The notes below the pieces were generated by a model. That model was not told the DNA's origin. It saw only the letters and a list, made by a program, of their open reading frames with translations, and made no database searches. From Nocardia vinacea NBRC 16497 (lineage in GTDB: Bacteria; Actinomycetota; Actinomycetes; Mycobacteriales; Mycobacteriaceae), in contig NZ_BAGN01000099.1 in NCBI RefSeq assembly GCF_000308835.1, forward strand, positions 1 to 33,753: 33,753 nt of DNA. Reading direction: 5' to 3'. The translations under genes and the position numbers were made by a program. This document shows positions 1 through 8,975 of this stretch, one piece after another. Within the stretch, counting starts at the first letter, position 1. Each line of letters starts with the position of its first letter.

Positions 1-27
1 TTGGCATGTGGCACGTTCGGACTCTTC

Positions 28-459
28 TCAGCTGTAGAGCGCGACGAAACGCTCCAACGAGCGCTCGATATCGCCCTTCAGCGCCCGCGCGACACCGGAA
101 CCGATCGGACCGAACAGGGGCGCGCCGCCCAGATCGATATCGACGGTGACCTCCGAGCCCGCACCCTTCGCGGCGACGAGCAGTTCGAGCTTGAATTTGG
201 TACCGCCCTTGCCCGTGCCGCTCAAGGCGAGCCGCCGCGGCGGTTCAGCGGCCTTGACCGTCCAGGTGACTCGGTTGCGCAGTCCCTTGACCGATGCGAC
301 ACCGACCAGTTGGGTGCCGACGGTCAGTTCGGCGGGCACCTCGTTGCGCCACGCCTCGTGCATGAGGAGCCATTTGTCGAGTTCGGTGAGGTTGGAGGTA
401 TGCGACCAGGCCTCCTGCGGGGGAATCGGCACGTCGACGGACACCTTCAGCTTTGCCAT
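28..459 (-). CDS. SRPBCC-family (polyketide cyclase/START-like) protein
   Basis: A 143-residue protein with the typical opening of the SRPBCC fold: a first beta strand ending in VDVPIPPQEAW, then a helix containing LDKWLLMHEAWR, then alternating strands, and a long C-terminal helix (about residues 122-142, GVARALKGDIERSLERFVAL). The length fits single-domain members. The family binds hydrophobic ligands in a deep cavity; in actinobacteria many such genes are annotated as polyketide cyclase/dehydrase or toxin-like Coq10 proteins, but the ligand here cannot be read from sequence. No signal peptide or membrane segment is visible, so it is probably cytoplasmic. It is transcribed away from the conservon operon on the other strand and is not obviously linked to it. 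Fold call is good, function unknown. Confidence 0.8.
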   Translation of the reverse strand: MAKLKVSVDVPIPPQEAWSHTSNLTELDKWLLMHEAWRNEVPAELTVGTQLVGVASVKGLRNRVTWTVKAAEPPRRLALSGTGKGGTKFKLELLVAAKGAGSEVTVDIDLGGAPLFGPIGSGVARALKGDIERSLERFVALYS

Positions 460-814
460 TCGCGCATAGTATCCGGTACCCGCGGTTCGCTATTTGTGGC
501 ATTCGGTCGTACCGATCGGGCGGTACCCGAAATGCAATGGGGGCGCTGGCGGTTCGAGGAATCGGAATGTGGTCCTCGGATCGAGAGAGACTTCCCCGCG
601 ATGCTGCTACTGTGGGCGGGTCGTCGGGTGCCGAGCTACTGATCGGCTCGATCCGCGCGGTCGGTGATTCTTCGAATCGCTTGCCGTGCGGGCACTCTGG
701 GGTTGGTGCCGGTGTCGATGTGGCCGCATTCGACGAATGTTGATCCTGGTCGGCGTCGCGAGGAAGGCAAGACAACGCGCAGTGACACCGGCTGTCGCAA
801 CGACGAGAGAGCTG
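460..814. other. Intergenic region, divergent promoters expected
   Basis: About 355 bases between the SRPBCC gene (minus) and cvnA (plus). Open frames cross it on both strands but they are arginine- and cysteine-rich out-of-frame readings without recognisable domains. It presumably carries the promoters of both genes; I could not identify a convincing -35/-10 pair or a palindrome. Confidence 0.4.
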
Positions 815-2245
815 ATGAATCAAGATATCGCCGTGGTGCTTTCATGGATCCTCGCCCCCGCTCTCATTATTGCCGTGGCGGCGGCGTTGTATGTAGCGCA
901 ATACGCGAAACAACAGAAGATCCGCGCCGACGCCCTCAATAGAGCGAATCGGGCGCAGGAGGAAACCCTCGAGCACTTCGCCGGGCAGACACTGCCGGCG
1001 ATGACCGAGGCGGTGCGCCGCTTCGAGGCACCGGTTTCGGCCATCGAGGTGCCGACGGGGCAGGAGACCTCCCGGTTCACCCAGTGCCTGCAATGGATTT
1101 CCGAGCGGTACGCCGACGACCTGCGCATGGTGCAGTCGGAGGCGCACGAGCAGGCCGTGCGTGAAGCCGAGGAAAAGGCACAGCAGGCTATCAAGGCGAC
1201 CGAGGAGGGCACTCGCGCCGAGATCGAATCCGCTTCGCGGGCCGCGACCAGTGCGGCGGTGCGTTCCTTCGGCACCTCCGTGGTCAGCCTCGGCGCGGAT
1301 GTCAGTCAGGTGGTGAGCTCCGCGCTGCGCGAGCACCGCGACGACGAGGTCTACGCCACCCTCACCCGCATCGACCACACCGTGCAGCAGATGCTGCGGC
1401 AGGCCCAGTCGTATGTGATCGTCTGTGGTGGTCTGCCAGGTCGGCGCTGGCCCGCGCAGTCGCTCACCGATGTGGTCGGCGGCGCGATCGGGCGCGTCCG
1501 TGACTACCTGCGGGTGCGGGCCAACCAGCTCGACCGCGTCGTCATCAGCCGTGCGGTGGAACCGCTCGTGCACACCCTGGCCACGCTGCTCGACAACGCG
1601 CTGCGCTACTCCCCGCCGACGTCTTATGTGGATGTGACCTTCCAGGAGGGCCACCACGGCGTCACCGTCATCATCGACGACGCCGGTGTACGGATGAACG
1701 CCGAGCAGATGGAGGAGGCCAGGCAGGTGCTCGCCAACGAGCGCCCGATCGACATCCACCAGCTCGGCCCGTCCCCGCGCGTCGGTTTTCCGGGCATCGC
1801 GGCGCTGGCCCGGCGCTATGGGTTCACCGTCTACATCGATGGCCCGAACGTCTACGGCGGTATGCGGGCGATGGTCTACATCCCCGAGGCGCTGCTCGTC
1901 ACCGCTGTGGCAAATGCCGAGCCGGCCGTTCCCGCCGTCACCCCGGCCCCGGAACCCGTGCCGACCGCTGCCGCCGAGGATAAGCCCTTCGAATTATCCC
2001 CGGTTCCGGTCTTGGCCGGGGTGGGCGAACAACCCGCCGAGAACGAGGAGTTCGCTGTGCACGAGATCACCAGTGGCGGCCTACCCAAGCGACGCCGTCG
2101 GGCGGTGTCTTCGGTACCGGCGCAGACCGGCACCGAATCGGAAGCGGGACAGGCTCGTCCCGAAATCGCCTCCGCCTGGCAGATGGGTTCCAAGAGCGGC
2201 CGTGAGGCTGCTGCCTCCGATAACAGCGAAGGGATGTCATCCTGA
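815..2245 (+). CDS. cvnA: Conservon sensor-kinase-like protein (CvnA)
   Basis: First gene of a conservon, the actinobacterial four-gene module thought to form a membrane-associated complex resembling eukaryotic G-protein-coupled systems. The frame is open further upstream (to 686), but I choose the ATG at 815, preceded by GAGAG about five bases upstream, because it gives a protein of 476 residues starting with a short tail and one membrane helix (about residues 5-27, VLSWILAPALIIAVAAALYV). Next come a long charged, probably coiled-coil segment (30-190), a dimerisation-like segment with RIDHTVQQML, and a degenerate histidine-kinase ATPase domain with N-box LLDNALRYSPP and a G1-like IDDAGVRM, in which the second glycine of the usual DxGxG is replaced. 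The C-terminal 100 residues are Pro/Ala-rich and probably disordered. Kinase activity is doubtful; nucleotide binding is plausible. Overlaps cvnB by one base. Confidence 0.9.
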   Translation: MNQDIAVVLSWILAPALIIAVAAALYVAQYAKQQKIRADALNRANRAQEETLEHFAGQTLPAMTEAVRRFEAPVSAIEVPTGQETSRFTQCLQWISERYADDLRMVQSEAHEQAVREAEEKAQQAIKATEEGTRAEIESASRAATSAAVRSFGTSVVSLGADVSQVVSSALREHRDDEVYATLTRIDHTVQQMLRQAQSYVIVCGGLPGRRWPAQSLTDVVGGAIGRVRDYLRVRANQLDRVVISRAVEPLVHTLATLLDNALRYSPPTSYVDVTFQEGHHGVTVIIDDAGVRMNAEQMEEARQVLANERPIDIHQLGPSPRVGFPGIAALARRYGFTVYIDGPNVYGGMRAMVYIPEALLVTAVANAEPAVPAVTPAPEPVPTAAAEDKPFELSPVPVLAGVGEQPAENEEFAVHEITSGGLPKRRRRAVSSVPAQTGTESEAGQARPEIASAWQMGSKSGREAAASDNSEGMSS

Positions 2246-2673
2246 TGAGCACACCGGTGACCGACAGCAGCAATAGGCTGGGTTGGCTACTCGAGGATCT
2301 CAGCAATGTTCCCGGCGTCCGGTTCGCAGTGCTGCTGTCCGACGACGGGCTGCGGATCGCGCACTCCGACGGTGTCATTAAGGATGATGCCGAGCGTTTC
2401 GCCGCGGCGGCCTCGGGGCTGCGCTCACTAGGTAAGGCGCTCGGCGAATTCTGTGGTGGTCTCGACAATGGTGTGCGCCAGAACATGACCGAATACGACC
2501 AGGGCATGATCCTCATCACCGCGGCGGGTGAGGGTGCGCTGCTCGGTGTTTCGACGACGCCCGAGACCGATATCGGTCTGGTCGCGCATCGAATGAACGA
2601 ACTCGCCGGGCGGGTCGGGCACGAGTTAGGCGCCCAGCCGCGCGGAAGGGTTGAGGGCGGCTTGACGTCATGA
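2245..2673 (+). CDS. cvnB: Conservon roadblock/LC7 protein (CvnB)
   Basis: A 142-residue roadblock/LC7 domain protein. Characteristic features are the opening LGWLLEDLSNVPGVRFAVLL, the strand LLSDDGLRIAHS, a helix with AASGLRSLGKAL and the later strand ILITAAGEGALLGV. In bacteria this family (MglB-like) acts as a GTPase-activating or scaffolding partner of small Ras-like GTPases; in conservons CvnB is expected to bind CvnD and CvnA at the membrane. The start codon overlaps the cvnA stop (TGATG), so translation is coupled; the next gene starts inside its last codons (ATGA). Length and order are exactly those of the conservon family. Confidence 0.94.
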   Translation: MSTPVTDSSNRLGWLLEDLSNVPGVRFAVLLSDDGLRIAHSDGVIKDDAERFAAAASGLRSLGKALGEFCGGLDNGVRQNMTEYDQGMILITAAGEGALLGVSTTPETDIGLVAHRMNELAGRVGHELGAQPRGRVEGGLTS

Positions 2674-3020
2674 CGAGGTCCCGGCGAGACCCCGACTTGG
2701 TCCGGGCCTATGTGCGCACCGGGGGGCGAATCCGTCCCAGTCGTGATTTGGACCTGGTCACCCTGGTCGTCGCCGCCAAAGATCCGGCACCTGGTGCGAC
2801 ACCCGATGCGCGCCAGGTGCTGAACCTGTGCAGCCGTCGCAGTGCGCTGTCCATTGCCGAGATCGCCGCCTATCTCGACCTGCCACCGTCCGTGGTGAAG
2901 ATCGTCGTCGCCGATCTGCTGGACAGTGAACATCTGGCCACTCCGACCCCGGCTGAAGTCATGCCGGAGATCACCCTGCTCGAGGAGGTACTCAATGGGC
3001 TCCGCGCTCTCCCGGCCTGA
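2670..3020 (+). CDS. cvnC: Conservon DUF742 protein (CvnC)
   Basis: A 116-residue DUF742 protein, third member of the conservon. It has the N-terminal DPDLVRAYVRTGGRIRPS stretch typical of the family and a C-terminal winged-helix-like half (about 50-110) with ALSIAEIAAYLDLPPSVVKIV, where a recognition-like helix follows a turn, then LLDSEHLATP. It carries the same recognition-helix look as DNA-binding winged helices, but in the conservon model it is a complex component; no DNA target is known to me. It overlaps cvnB by four bases and its last 26 bases overlap cvnD. Confidence 0.93.
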   Translation: MTRSRRDPDLVRAYVRTGGRIRPSRDLDLVTLVVAAKDPAPGATPDARQVLNLCSRRSALSIAEIAAYLDLPPSVVKIVVADLLDSEHLATPTPAEVMPEITLLEEVLNGLRALPA

Positions 3021-3600
3021 GCGCACTGTCGACTATGTGCCGGAGACCGTGACCCGGTCGGTAAAGCTCTTGGTGGCAGGCAATTTCGGTGTCGGCAAAA
3101 CGACATTCGTGAACAGCGTTTCGGAGATCCGGCCGCTGCGCACGGAGGAGACGATCACCGAGGCCAGTGTCGGCGTCGACGATATGGCCGGGCTACCCGG
3201 CAAATCGCAGACGACCGTGGCGATGGATTTCGGCCGTATCACGCTGAATCCCACACTCGCGCTCTACCTTTTCGGGACGCCGGGACAGCGGCGCTTCGTC
3301 CCACTGTGGGAGGAGTTGGCGCGCGGCGCGCTCGGCGCCCTGGTCCTGGTGGACACCCGGCGCATCGAGAAGGCCGACGAGGTGCTGTCCGTGCTCGAGG
3401 AGCGCGGGGTGCAGTATTCGGTCGCGGTCAACCAGTTCGAAGGCGCCAAGCGTTATCCGCTCGAAGAGATCCGGGACGCACTGGATCTCGCTCCGGACAC
3501 TCCGTTGACCTCGCTCGACGCGCGGCAGCGCAGCACTTGTCTGCGGTCGCTGATCACGCTCGTCGAGTTCCTATTCCATCGTCAGGAGTCCCGGAAGTAA
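2995..3600 (+). CDS. cvnD: Conservon Ras-like GTPase (CvnD)
   Basis: A 201-residue small GTPase. An upstream in-frame ATG exists (2926), but the ATG at 2995 follows a perfect GAGGAGG Shine-Dalgarno six bases upstream, and the residues before it have no family character. G1/P-loop is GNFGVGKTT (about residues 30-38). The G3 region reads LFGTPGQRRF, without the usual Asp of DxxG, and G4 reads VNQFEGAK, in place of NKxD; G5 may be SLDAR. Such deviations are common in conservon GTPases of the MglA/Arf-like type, so I take the protein as functional. It is expected to switch between GDP and GTP with CvnB as partner and to transmit a signal from CvnA. Starts inside cvnC (26-base overlap), ends eight bases before the P450 start. 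Confidence 0.92.
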   Translation: MGSALSRPERTVDYVPETVTRSVKLLVAGNFGVGKTTFVNSVSEIRPLRTEETITEASVGVDDMAGLPGKSQTTVAMDFGRITLNPTLALYLFGTPGQRRFVPLWEELARGALGALVLVDTRRIEKADEVLSVLEERGVQYSVAVNQFEGAKRYPLEEIRDALDLAPDTPLTSLDARQRSTCLRSLITLVEFLFHRQESRK

Positions 3601-3608
3601 CCGACGCA

Positions 3609-4853
3609 TTGCACACTGATTCAACAAAGCCCGGCCCTATCGCGTTTGGGTCGCCGATCGATACCGACGGCCCGCGCGTACCGCTCTATTCCGAGGAATT
3701 CGCAGCAGATCCGCACCGCGCGTACCGTGACATGCGCCGCCAGTTCGGATCTCTGGTACCGGTGGACCTATCGCCCGGTGTGCCTGCCACTTTGGTGATC
3801 GGCTATCACACCGCCGTACGAATCCTCAACGATCCCGACCACTTTCCAGCGGACCCCCGCACCTGGCAGAAAAAGATTCCCGGTGAATGCCCGGTCCTGC
3901 CGATGCTGGAATGGCGGCCGAACGCCTTGCGCAGTGCGGGAAACGAGCATTTGCGCTATCGACAGGCAAATGCGGCAAGCCTGGCCGAGGTCGATCTGCA
4001 CGCACTGCACGCCGTCGTCGAAGATGCCGCCATTCCACTGATCAATGCCTTCTGCGGTGACGGTGCGGCCGATCTGATCAGCCAGTACGCATTTCCGCTC
4101 ACCTTCCAGGTGTTGAACGAGATGCTCGGCTGCCCGGCGGAGATCGGCCAGCAGGTCGCCACCGGGATGGCGGCCATCTTCGAAGGTGTGAACGCCGACA
4201 AGGGCAATGCGATGCTCACCGACGCGCTGTTCGAGCTCGTCACGCTGAAGCGCAGCGTCCCTGGCGACGACATCACCTCGCGGCTGATCGCGCATCCGGC
4301 CGTGCTCTCGGACGAGGAGATGATCCACCAGCTCGTCACCGTCTACGGTGCGGGCATCGAACCGCAGCAGAATCTGATCACCAATACGCTGCTGCTGATG
4401 ATGACCGACGACCGGTTCGCGGGCAACGTGCACGGCGGAAGTCTTTCGACTCGTGACGCACTCGACGAAGTGCTGTTCACCGATCCGCCGATGGCCAACT
4501 ATTGCGTCTCGTATCCGAAACAACCGATCCTGATCGACGGCGTTTGGCTGCCGGCACATCAACCGGTCGTCATCAGCATGTCCGGATGCAATAACGACCC
4601 CGCCGTCGGGGTCAACGAATTCGGGCCCAACCGTTCGCATCTGGCGTGGAGCGTGGGCCCACACGCCTGCCCGGCGCGGTCGGTCGCTTATCTCATCGTC
4701 CAGGACGCCATCGACCAACTGCTCGACGCCCTTCCCGAAATGCGTTTGGGGACAGAGCCCGAACAACTCGCCTGGCGGCCGGGTCCGTTCCATCGGGCGC
4801 TGGTATCCCTGCCCGTCGCCTTCCCCAAATCCCCTCCGTTAGCCATGCTTTAA
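3609..4853 (+). CDS. cvnE: Conservon-associated cytochrome P450, atypical (CvnE-like)
   Basis: A P450 of about 414 residues. The frame is open far upstream inside cvnD; no ATG or GTG lies near the junction, and TTG at 3609, 11 bases after GGAAG, is the best start, giving [15 protein letters not shown] as N-terminus. This start is uncertain. The heme-ligand loop is recognisable as [10 protein letters not shown] (Cys about 354), but other landmarks are unusual: the I-helix reads GAGIEPQQN (247-255) in place of the AGxxT oxygen-activation motif, and the K-helix reads EVLF (287-290) where ExxR is expected, so the conserved arginine is missing. As I remember them, conservon P450s (RarE/CvnE type) share this pattern, and it may mean a specialised or non-oxidative role. 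Fifth gene of the operon; its stop codon is part of the next gene's ribosome-binding site. Confidence 0.85.
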   Translation: MHTDSTKPGPIAFGSPIDTDGPRVPLYSEEFAADPHRAYRDMRRQFGSLVPVDLSPGVPATLVIGYHTAVRILNDPDHFPADPRTWQKKIPGECPVLPMLEWRPNALRSAGNEHLRYRQANAASLAEVDLHALHAVVEDAAIPLINAFCGDGAADLISQYAFPLTFQVLNEMLGCPAEIGQQVATGMAAIFEGVNADKGNAMLTDALFELVTLKRSVPGDDITSRLIAHPAVLSDEEMIHQLVTVYGAGIEPQQNLITNTLLLMMTDDRFAGNVHGGSLSTRDALDEVLFTDPPMANYCVSYPKQPILIDGVWLPAHQPVVISMSGCNNDPAVGVNEFGPNRSHLAWSVGPHACPARSVAYLIVQDAIDQLLDALPEMRLGTEPEQLAWRPGPFHRALVSLPVAFPKSPPLAML

Positions 4854-4866
4854 GGAGATTTCCGTA

Positions 4867-6084
4867 GTGCAACAACCCATTACCCTGGATCTGACGGGAG
4901 CCGATATCCAGGGCGAGTCCGCACGCCTGCGCGAGCGCGGGCCGGTGGCGCTGGTGGAACTGCCCGGCGGTGTGCGGGCCTGGTCGGTAACCGATGCCGG
5001 GCTGCTCAAGAAGTTGCTCGTCGACGCGCGGGTGTCCAAGGATGCGAGCCAGCACTGGCCCGCGTTCATCAATGGCGAGATTCCGCAGGACTGGCCGCTT
5101 TTCCTGTGGGTCGCGGTGAACAATATGTTCACCGCCTACGGTGCGGACCACAAGCGGCTGCGCAAGCTGGTCGCGCCCGCATTCACCCATCGGCGCACCG
5201 AGGCGATGCGCGGGCAGATCGAGCGGATCACCGAAGAACTGCTCGCCGAACTCGCGAAGACCCCCGCGGGCGAATCGGTCGATCTGCGTGAGGGTTTCGC
5301 GTATCCGCTGCCGATTCAGGTCATCTCCGAATTGATGGGTGTGCCCGAGGAACTCAACCCGGGCTTGCGCAAATGCGTCGACGGTATTTTCGACACCTCG
5401 CTCGGTCCGGAGGAGTCGCAGGCGAACTACATGGAGATGTATCGGATCCTCGGTGAATTGGTGGCGTATCGGCGCGACCATCCCGGCGACGATATGACCA
5501 GTCTGCTGATTTCGCACCGCGATGAGGACGACGGGTCTCAGCTGACCGAGCAGGAATTGATCGATACGCTGCTGCTTGTCATCAGCGCCGGGCACGAGAC
5601 CACGGTCAATCTGCTCGACCAGGCGATCTTTGCGCTGCTGACGAATCCGGAGCAGCGCGCCGCACTGGTCGCGGAGCGGGCGACCTGGGCCGATCTGGTC
5701 GAGGAGGCGTTGCGGTTCGAGGCGCCGGTCGCGCATCTGCCGCTGCGGTTCGCGGTCGACGATATCGAGATCGACGGGGTGCATATCGCCAAGGGCGAGC
5801 CGATTCTCGCCTCGTACGCGGCCGCCAACCGTGATCCGAAGGTTCACGGTGACACCGCCGATCAATTCGATGTGGCCCGAGACAGTAAGGACCACTTGGC
5901 TTTCGGGTACGGTGTGCACCATTGCCTAGGGGCGCCGTTGGCTCGGCTCGAGGCGCTGGTGTCGTTGCCCGCGATCTTCGCGCGCTTTCCGAATGTGCGG
6001 TTGGCGGCGGATCCGTCCGAGTTGGGGACGGTGGTCAGTTTCATCTCGAATGGGCATGCCAGGCTGCCGGTTACCCTGGAGTAG
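4867..6084 (+). CDS. Cytochrome P450, canonical actinobacterial type
   Basis: A 405-residue soluble P450 with all classical motifs: oxygen-activation I-helix AGHETT (241-246), K-helix EALR (E280, R283), and heme loop [10 protein letters not shown] (346-355, Cys353). The start is GTG at 4867, eight bases after AAGGAGA, which overlaps the stop of the preceding P450, so the two are co-translated from one mRNA. It resembles the CYP105/CYP107-like macrolide and small-molecule hydroxylases of actinomycetes and needs a ferredoxin and reductase, neither of which is encoded nearby. Pairing a degenerate with a canonical P450 at the end of a conservon suggests that the conservon controls, or is fed by, an oxidation step; substrate unknown. 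Last gene of the operon, followed by a strong terminator. Confidence 0.93.
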   Translation: MQQPITLDLTGADIQGESARLRERGPVALVELPGGVRAWSVTDAGLLKKLLVDARVSKDASQHWPAFINGEIPQDWPLFLWVAVNNMFTAYGADHKRLRKLVAPAFTHRRTEAMRGQIERITEELLAELAKTPAGESVDLREGFAYPLPIQVISELMGVPEELNPGLRKCVDGIFDTSLGPEESQANYMEMYRILGELVAYRRDHPGDDMTSLLISHRDEDDGSQLTEQELIDTLLLVISAGHETTVNLLDQAIFALLTNPEQRAALVAERATWADLVEEALRFEAPVAHLPLRFAVDDIEIDGVHIAKGEPILASYAAANRDPKVHGDTADQFDVARDSKDHLAFGYGVHHCLGAPLARLEALVSLPAIFARFPNVRLAADPSELGTVVSFISNGHARLPVTLE

Positions 6085-6102
6085 TCCACCTGAAAAGCCG
6101 GG

Positions 6103-6130
6103 CCCCCTTCCGATTTCGATCGGGAGGGGG
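6103..6130. terminator. Intrinsic (bidirectional) terminator after conservon
   Basis: A 12-bp stem with a TTCG loop: CCCCCTTCCGAT (6103-6114), loop 6115-6118, ATCGGGAGGGGG (6119-6130), with a single G-T pair. It lies 18 bases after the P450 stop and 17 bases before the end of the convergent gene. The plus-strand tail is only weakly T-rich, whereas on the minus strand a CTTTT follows, so it may serve both transcripts. Confidence 0.85.
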
Positions 6131-6147
6131 TTCGTGCCTTTCCTGGG

Positions 6148-7092
6148 TCAGCTCAAGGCGTCGATGCGGCCCTGTTTTCGGGCTTGGGCCAGTCCGCGGC
6201 GCGCCATCAATCCGTTGGCCAGCAACAGCAATGTCTTGTTCGGCGGCGCGAGGAAGCCCGACTCGGTGTGGGGTGCGTAGGTCGCATCGGTGCCGTCGAT
6301 TTCGATCCAGCCGGTGTGCTGGCGGCACTCGAGGCCGACGAGCTGTGGGCGGTAGGTGTGGGCGAGCAGGCCCGCGCGGCGGCCGCCCTGGGCGATTTCC
6401 GCTGGGACAGTGAGGTTTACGCCCGCCTCGCTCGATCCGATGACTTGCGCGGGGACCACGGCCGGATAGCCGTCGGACTGGCGGTAGGCGAGCAGACAGT
6501 GCGGCAGTTTCGTGGCGCGCGCGGCGGCCTTGGCGCTGTCCACTCGGGGGCCGGTGCCTTTGGCGGGTGGCTTCTGGGAATCCGCGGTGGCGGGCAGCGG
6601 TGCACCGAATACCTCCGGTTCGCCGGTCGCATCCAGATTCGGCCAGGCGATGATCCGGGTGACCGCGACCGTCACCAGCACCCGATCGGTGTAATAGGCA
6701 CTGAGCCAGCGATCCCAGAAGCGGCCGCGCCGTGGTGCGCCGAGATAGGGCGTCGCCTGCTCGCCGACGCGGTCGAGGGTGTCGGGGTCGGGCTTGGCGT
6801 CGAAGGTGGCGATGCCCTGTACCAGTACGAACCTCTGATTGTTCTGGTCGCCGAGACCGTGCTCACGCGCGTGATATGCGAGCGCGACCTTCGGCTCCCG
6901 TTTGATCCGCTCCAGCTTGCGTCCGAAGCCGAGTGAGGTCGTGAACCCGACCGTCCCCACCTCCCGGTCCGCCATCCCGATCGGCGATACCGCCGTCACC
7001 ACCGCCCCACCGGCCGGAGTGATATAGGCCAATCCGACGGTGAGATCACCGCGCAAGACATCATCGATTTCGTCCGGCCAGGTAACTGCCAT
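6148..7092 (-). CDS. Pyridoxamine-5'-phosphate-oxidase-like (split-barrel FMN-binding) protein
   Basis: A 314-residue protein beginning TWPDEIDDVLRGDLTVGLAY, followed by TTSLGFGRKLERIKREPKVALAYHARE. This 'VxFxTxxxxxKxxxIxxxPxVxL' pattern is typical of the split beta-barrel fold of PNPOx-like flavin/F420-binding proteins. The first half (about 1-160) is one such domain, ending in RIIAWPNL; after a Lys/Ala/Pro linker (about 165-190) a second, more diverged barrel-like half follows (PHCLLAYRQSDGYPAVVPAQV), so it could be a tandem-domain protein. These proteins bind FMN, F420 or heme and act as oxidoreductases; the cofactor is not decidable here. It is a monocistronic minus-strand gene convergent with the conservon. 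Confidence 0.75.
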   Translation of the reverse strand: MAVTWPDEIDDVLRGDLTVGLAYITPAGGAVVTAVSPIGMADREVGTVGFTTSLGFGRKLERIKREPKVALAYHAREHGLGDQNNQRFVLVQGIATFDAKPDPDTLDRVGEQATPYLGAPRRGRFWDRWLSAYYTDRVLVTVAVTRIIAWPNLDATGEPEVFGAPLPATADSQKPPAKGTGPRVDSAKAAARATKLPHCLLAYRQSDGYPAVVPAQVIGSSEAGVNLTVPAEIAQGGRRAGLLAHTYRPQLVGLECRQHTGWIEIDGTDATYAPHTESGFLAPPNKTLLLLANGLMARRGLAQARKQGRIDALS

Positions 7093-7268
7093 GTGCCGCA
7101 GGTTAGTCCCTTTATCGGGACCTCAGGTCGGCTTGTACGCAATTGGCGGCGATTCAAGTCGGGCCGGTTGGCCTCGGCGGAGGTTGGTGCCTGACCGCTG
7201 GACACCCGAATGACAATCCCCACCGCGCAAGGATGGCACAGCACCAGCAACCGCCTAGTCTGAACCGC

Positions 7269-7601
7269 GTGACTACCGGGAGAGTATGGATCGTGACCTC
7301 GACGGCGCCAACCGAAGCCGACGCGCGCTCGATCGCGCGAACCATCGTCGCTGAGAAGCTCGCTGCCGGTGCCGAAATCACCGGTCCGGCGACGTCGGTG
7401 TTCTGGCATCTCGGTGAGCTCGGCGAGGGGCCGGAGTGGCGGGTGACGCTACGCACTTCGATCCGTGCCCGAGACCGACTGGCGGCCCGCCTCTCAGAAA
7501 TTCACCCTTGGGACAACCCGGAGGTTTCCGCCACACCAATCGAATGGTGCACCGACAGCTACGCGGAGTGGGTCGAGCGCGCTACAGCTGTGTCGGTATA
7601 G
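7269..7601 (+). CDS. cutA: CutA-family protein (divalent-cation tolerance/PII-like fold)
   Basis: About 110 residues from GTG 7269 (VTTGRVWIVTSTAPTEADA); an ATG at 7233 in the same frame is an alternative but would add a tail without family similarity. The CutA1 landmarks are present in order: EADARSIARTIVAEKLAA, SVFWHLGELGEGPEWRVTLRTS (family: SxYxWxGxxxxxxExxxxxKT), then HPWDNPEV (family HPYxxPxI) and a C-terminal YAEWV. CutA proteins form very stable trimers with a PII-like fold; a copper or divalent metal tolerance role was proposed but remains unclear. The usual LAAC cysteine is replaced (LAAG), and the KT lysine is Arg. Not obviously in an operon. Confidence 0.83.
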   Translation: MTTGRVWIVTSTAPTEADARSIARTIVAEKLAAGAEITGPATSVFWHLGELGEGPEWRVTLRTSIRARDRLAARLSEIHPWDNPEVSATPIEWCTDSYAEWVERATAVSV

Positions 7602-7749
7602 GCACTCTCGCACACGCACAAGAGGCCGGACGGAAGCAACCTTCACCGCGAGTTGCGCAGGGCCTTACCGAAGCCGACTGACTACAGGCGGTTAGTTATC
7701 TCGCACCGCACCGCGAACCGCGGCCCGCGCCTCTGATACCGGAGCACGC

Positions 7750-8907
7750 TCACTTGGCCACGCCGAGCCAACGACCGAACTCAGCCGTGCCGCCATTCCT
7801 CCGGCGTTCCGCTGCAACGACGGCGTCGAACGTCTCGCGAACGCCGGGGTGCAGTTTCGTCTGTTGCGGAGCAATGCGCCGTGCTGTGTTGAGCGCCTTC
7901 AATGCCTGGTCTGGTTGACCCGACAAGATCCACGCGCGTCCGATGTCTTGCCACAGATGCCCAGCTCGGGTCTGCACAATCGATGGCGGAAGTACGAGCG
8001 CGGATCCCTCGCGTGCCGCCTTGCCTGGGTCTCCCGCCTCCAACTCGACACCAACCGAATGGATCTCCGTGTTGGCCGGGCCGAATAGGGTTTCGTAGGC
8101 ACGGGATTCGAAACCCAGCCGGGCACCGATCAATCGGGCTTCTGCGATGTGGTCGCGCGCGGTTTCCAACCGCAGTCCACGCGCCGCAGCGACAGCACCC
8201 GCTAGATGTGCTGCGCCTCGCACCGACATCGCATCTTCGCCGTCGCCGATGACTTCCTCGAGCGCCTTATCGACCAGCATCAGAGCAAGATCGGTGCTGT
8301 CCTGGTAAACGAGCAACCGGGTGCGCATGACCTTTCCCAGTGCAACAGAGAGCGGATCGTCCGTACGTGCGGCGGCCCAGTCATATCGGTCGATCGCGGG
8401 GATCGTCAACGACATGAACCCGAAGCGCCTGCACACTCGATCGGCCACGTTATATGCGCTGCATAGCAGCGCATATACGGCAGGTTCAGGATTCTCGCGG
8501 AGCGCTCCGTACAACTGCCTGATCAGTTTCGGCAGTCGCGCCAGTGCGCGCCTGCTCTTGCCGTTTCGGTCGTCGTCGTTGATCGCGTCCATGACCGCTT
8601 GCATGTCCAGAACTGGAAGCGGTTCCTCGCCGCGGACATACTCGCCTTCGCACAGTATGGCCCGCAGTTCGGTGATGCCCTCCAGAGCTCCCTCTTCTTC
8701 GAGAGTATCCCGGTACGGCGCCCCAGTGAGGTCTTCCTGCGCGATCTCGAGCGCCCTTGCCGCAGCCGCGAGGAACCCCGGTGAAGCTGGCTTACCTTGC
8801 TCGACCTGGCGAACGCGGCCGACGCTGTAATCCATCATCTTCGCGAGTTGCTGCTGGGTCTTGCCCTTCTTCATCCGCTCGATCCGGACGCGCTCACCAA
8901 TAGCCAC
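7750..8907 (-). CDS. XRE-family regulator with large TPR-like C-terminal domain
   Basis: A 385-residue regulator, start GTG at 8907 with GAGGGA about eight bases upstream. Residues about 3-60 form a Cro/C1-type helix-turn-helix (GERVRIERMKKGKTQQQLAKMM followed by YSVGRVRQVEQGK). The remaining 300 residues are mostly alpha-helical with repeated Ala/Leu-rich helices, including AGHLWQDIGRAWILSGQPDQALKALNTARRIAP near the end, which is a clear TPR unit. This architecture is widespread in Streptomyces/Nocardia accessory regions, where the C-terminal domain is thought to sense a small protein or ligand. It is divergent from a four-gene set of small proteins, with a repeat cluster in the shared upstream region, and is therefore the likely regulator of that set. 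Target and signal unknown. Confidence 0.85.
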   Translation of the reverse strand: MAIGERVRIERMKKGKTQQQLAKMMDYSVGRVRQVEQGKPASPGFLAAAARALEIAQEDLTGAPYRDTLEEEGALEGITELRAILCEGEYVRGEEPLPVLDMQAVMDAINDDDRNGKSRRALARLPKLIRQLYGALRENPEPAVYALLCSAYNVADRVCRRFGFMSLTIPAIDRYDWAAARTDDPLSVALGKVMRTRLLVYQDSTDLALMLVDKALEEVIGDGEDAMSVRGAAHLAGAVAAARGLRLETARDHIAEARLIGARLGFESRAYETLFGPANTEIHSVGVELEAGDPGKAAREGSALVLPPSIVQTRAGHLWQDIGRAWILSGQPDQALKALNTARRIAPQQTKLHPGVRETFDAVVAAERRRNGGTAEFGRWLGVAK

Positions 8908-8975
8908 GATGGTTTCCCTCGATCAGAATTCGCCCCCTTGCGTCCACAAGGGTAGCGGCCTCTGTCTGTCAACAC

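Noticed and set aside
2067..3026. Long minus-strand open frame of 319 codons across cvnA-cvnC
   Set aside because: It is antisense to well-supported overlapping conservon genes and has no domain; high GC makes such long shadows common.
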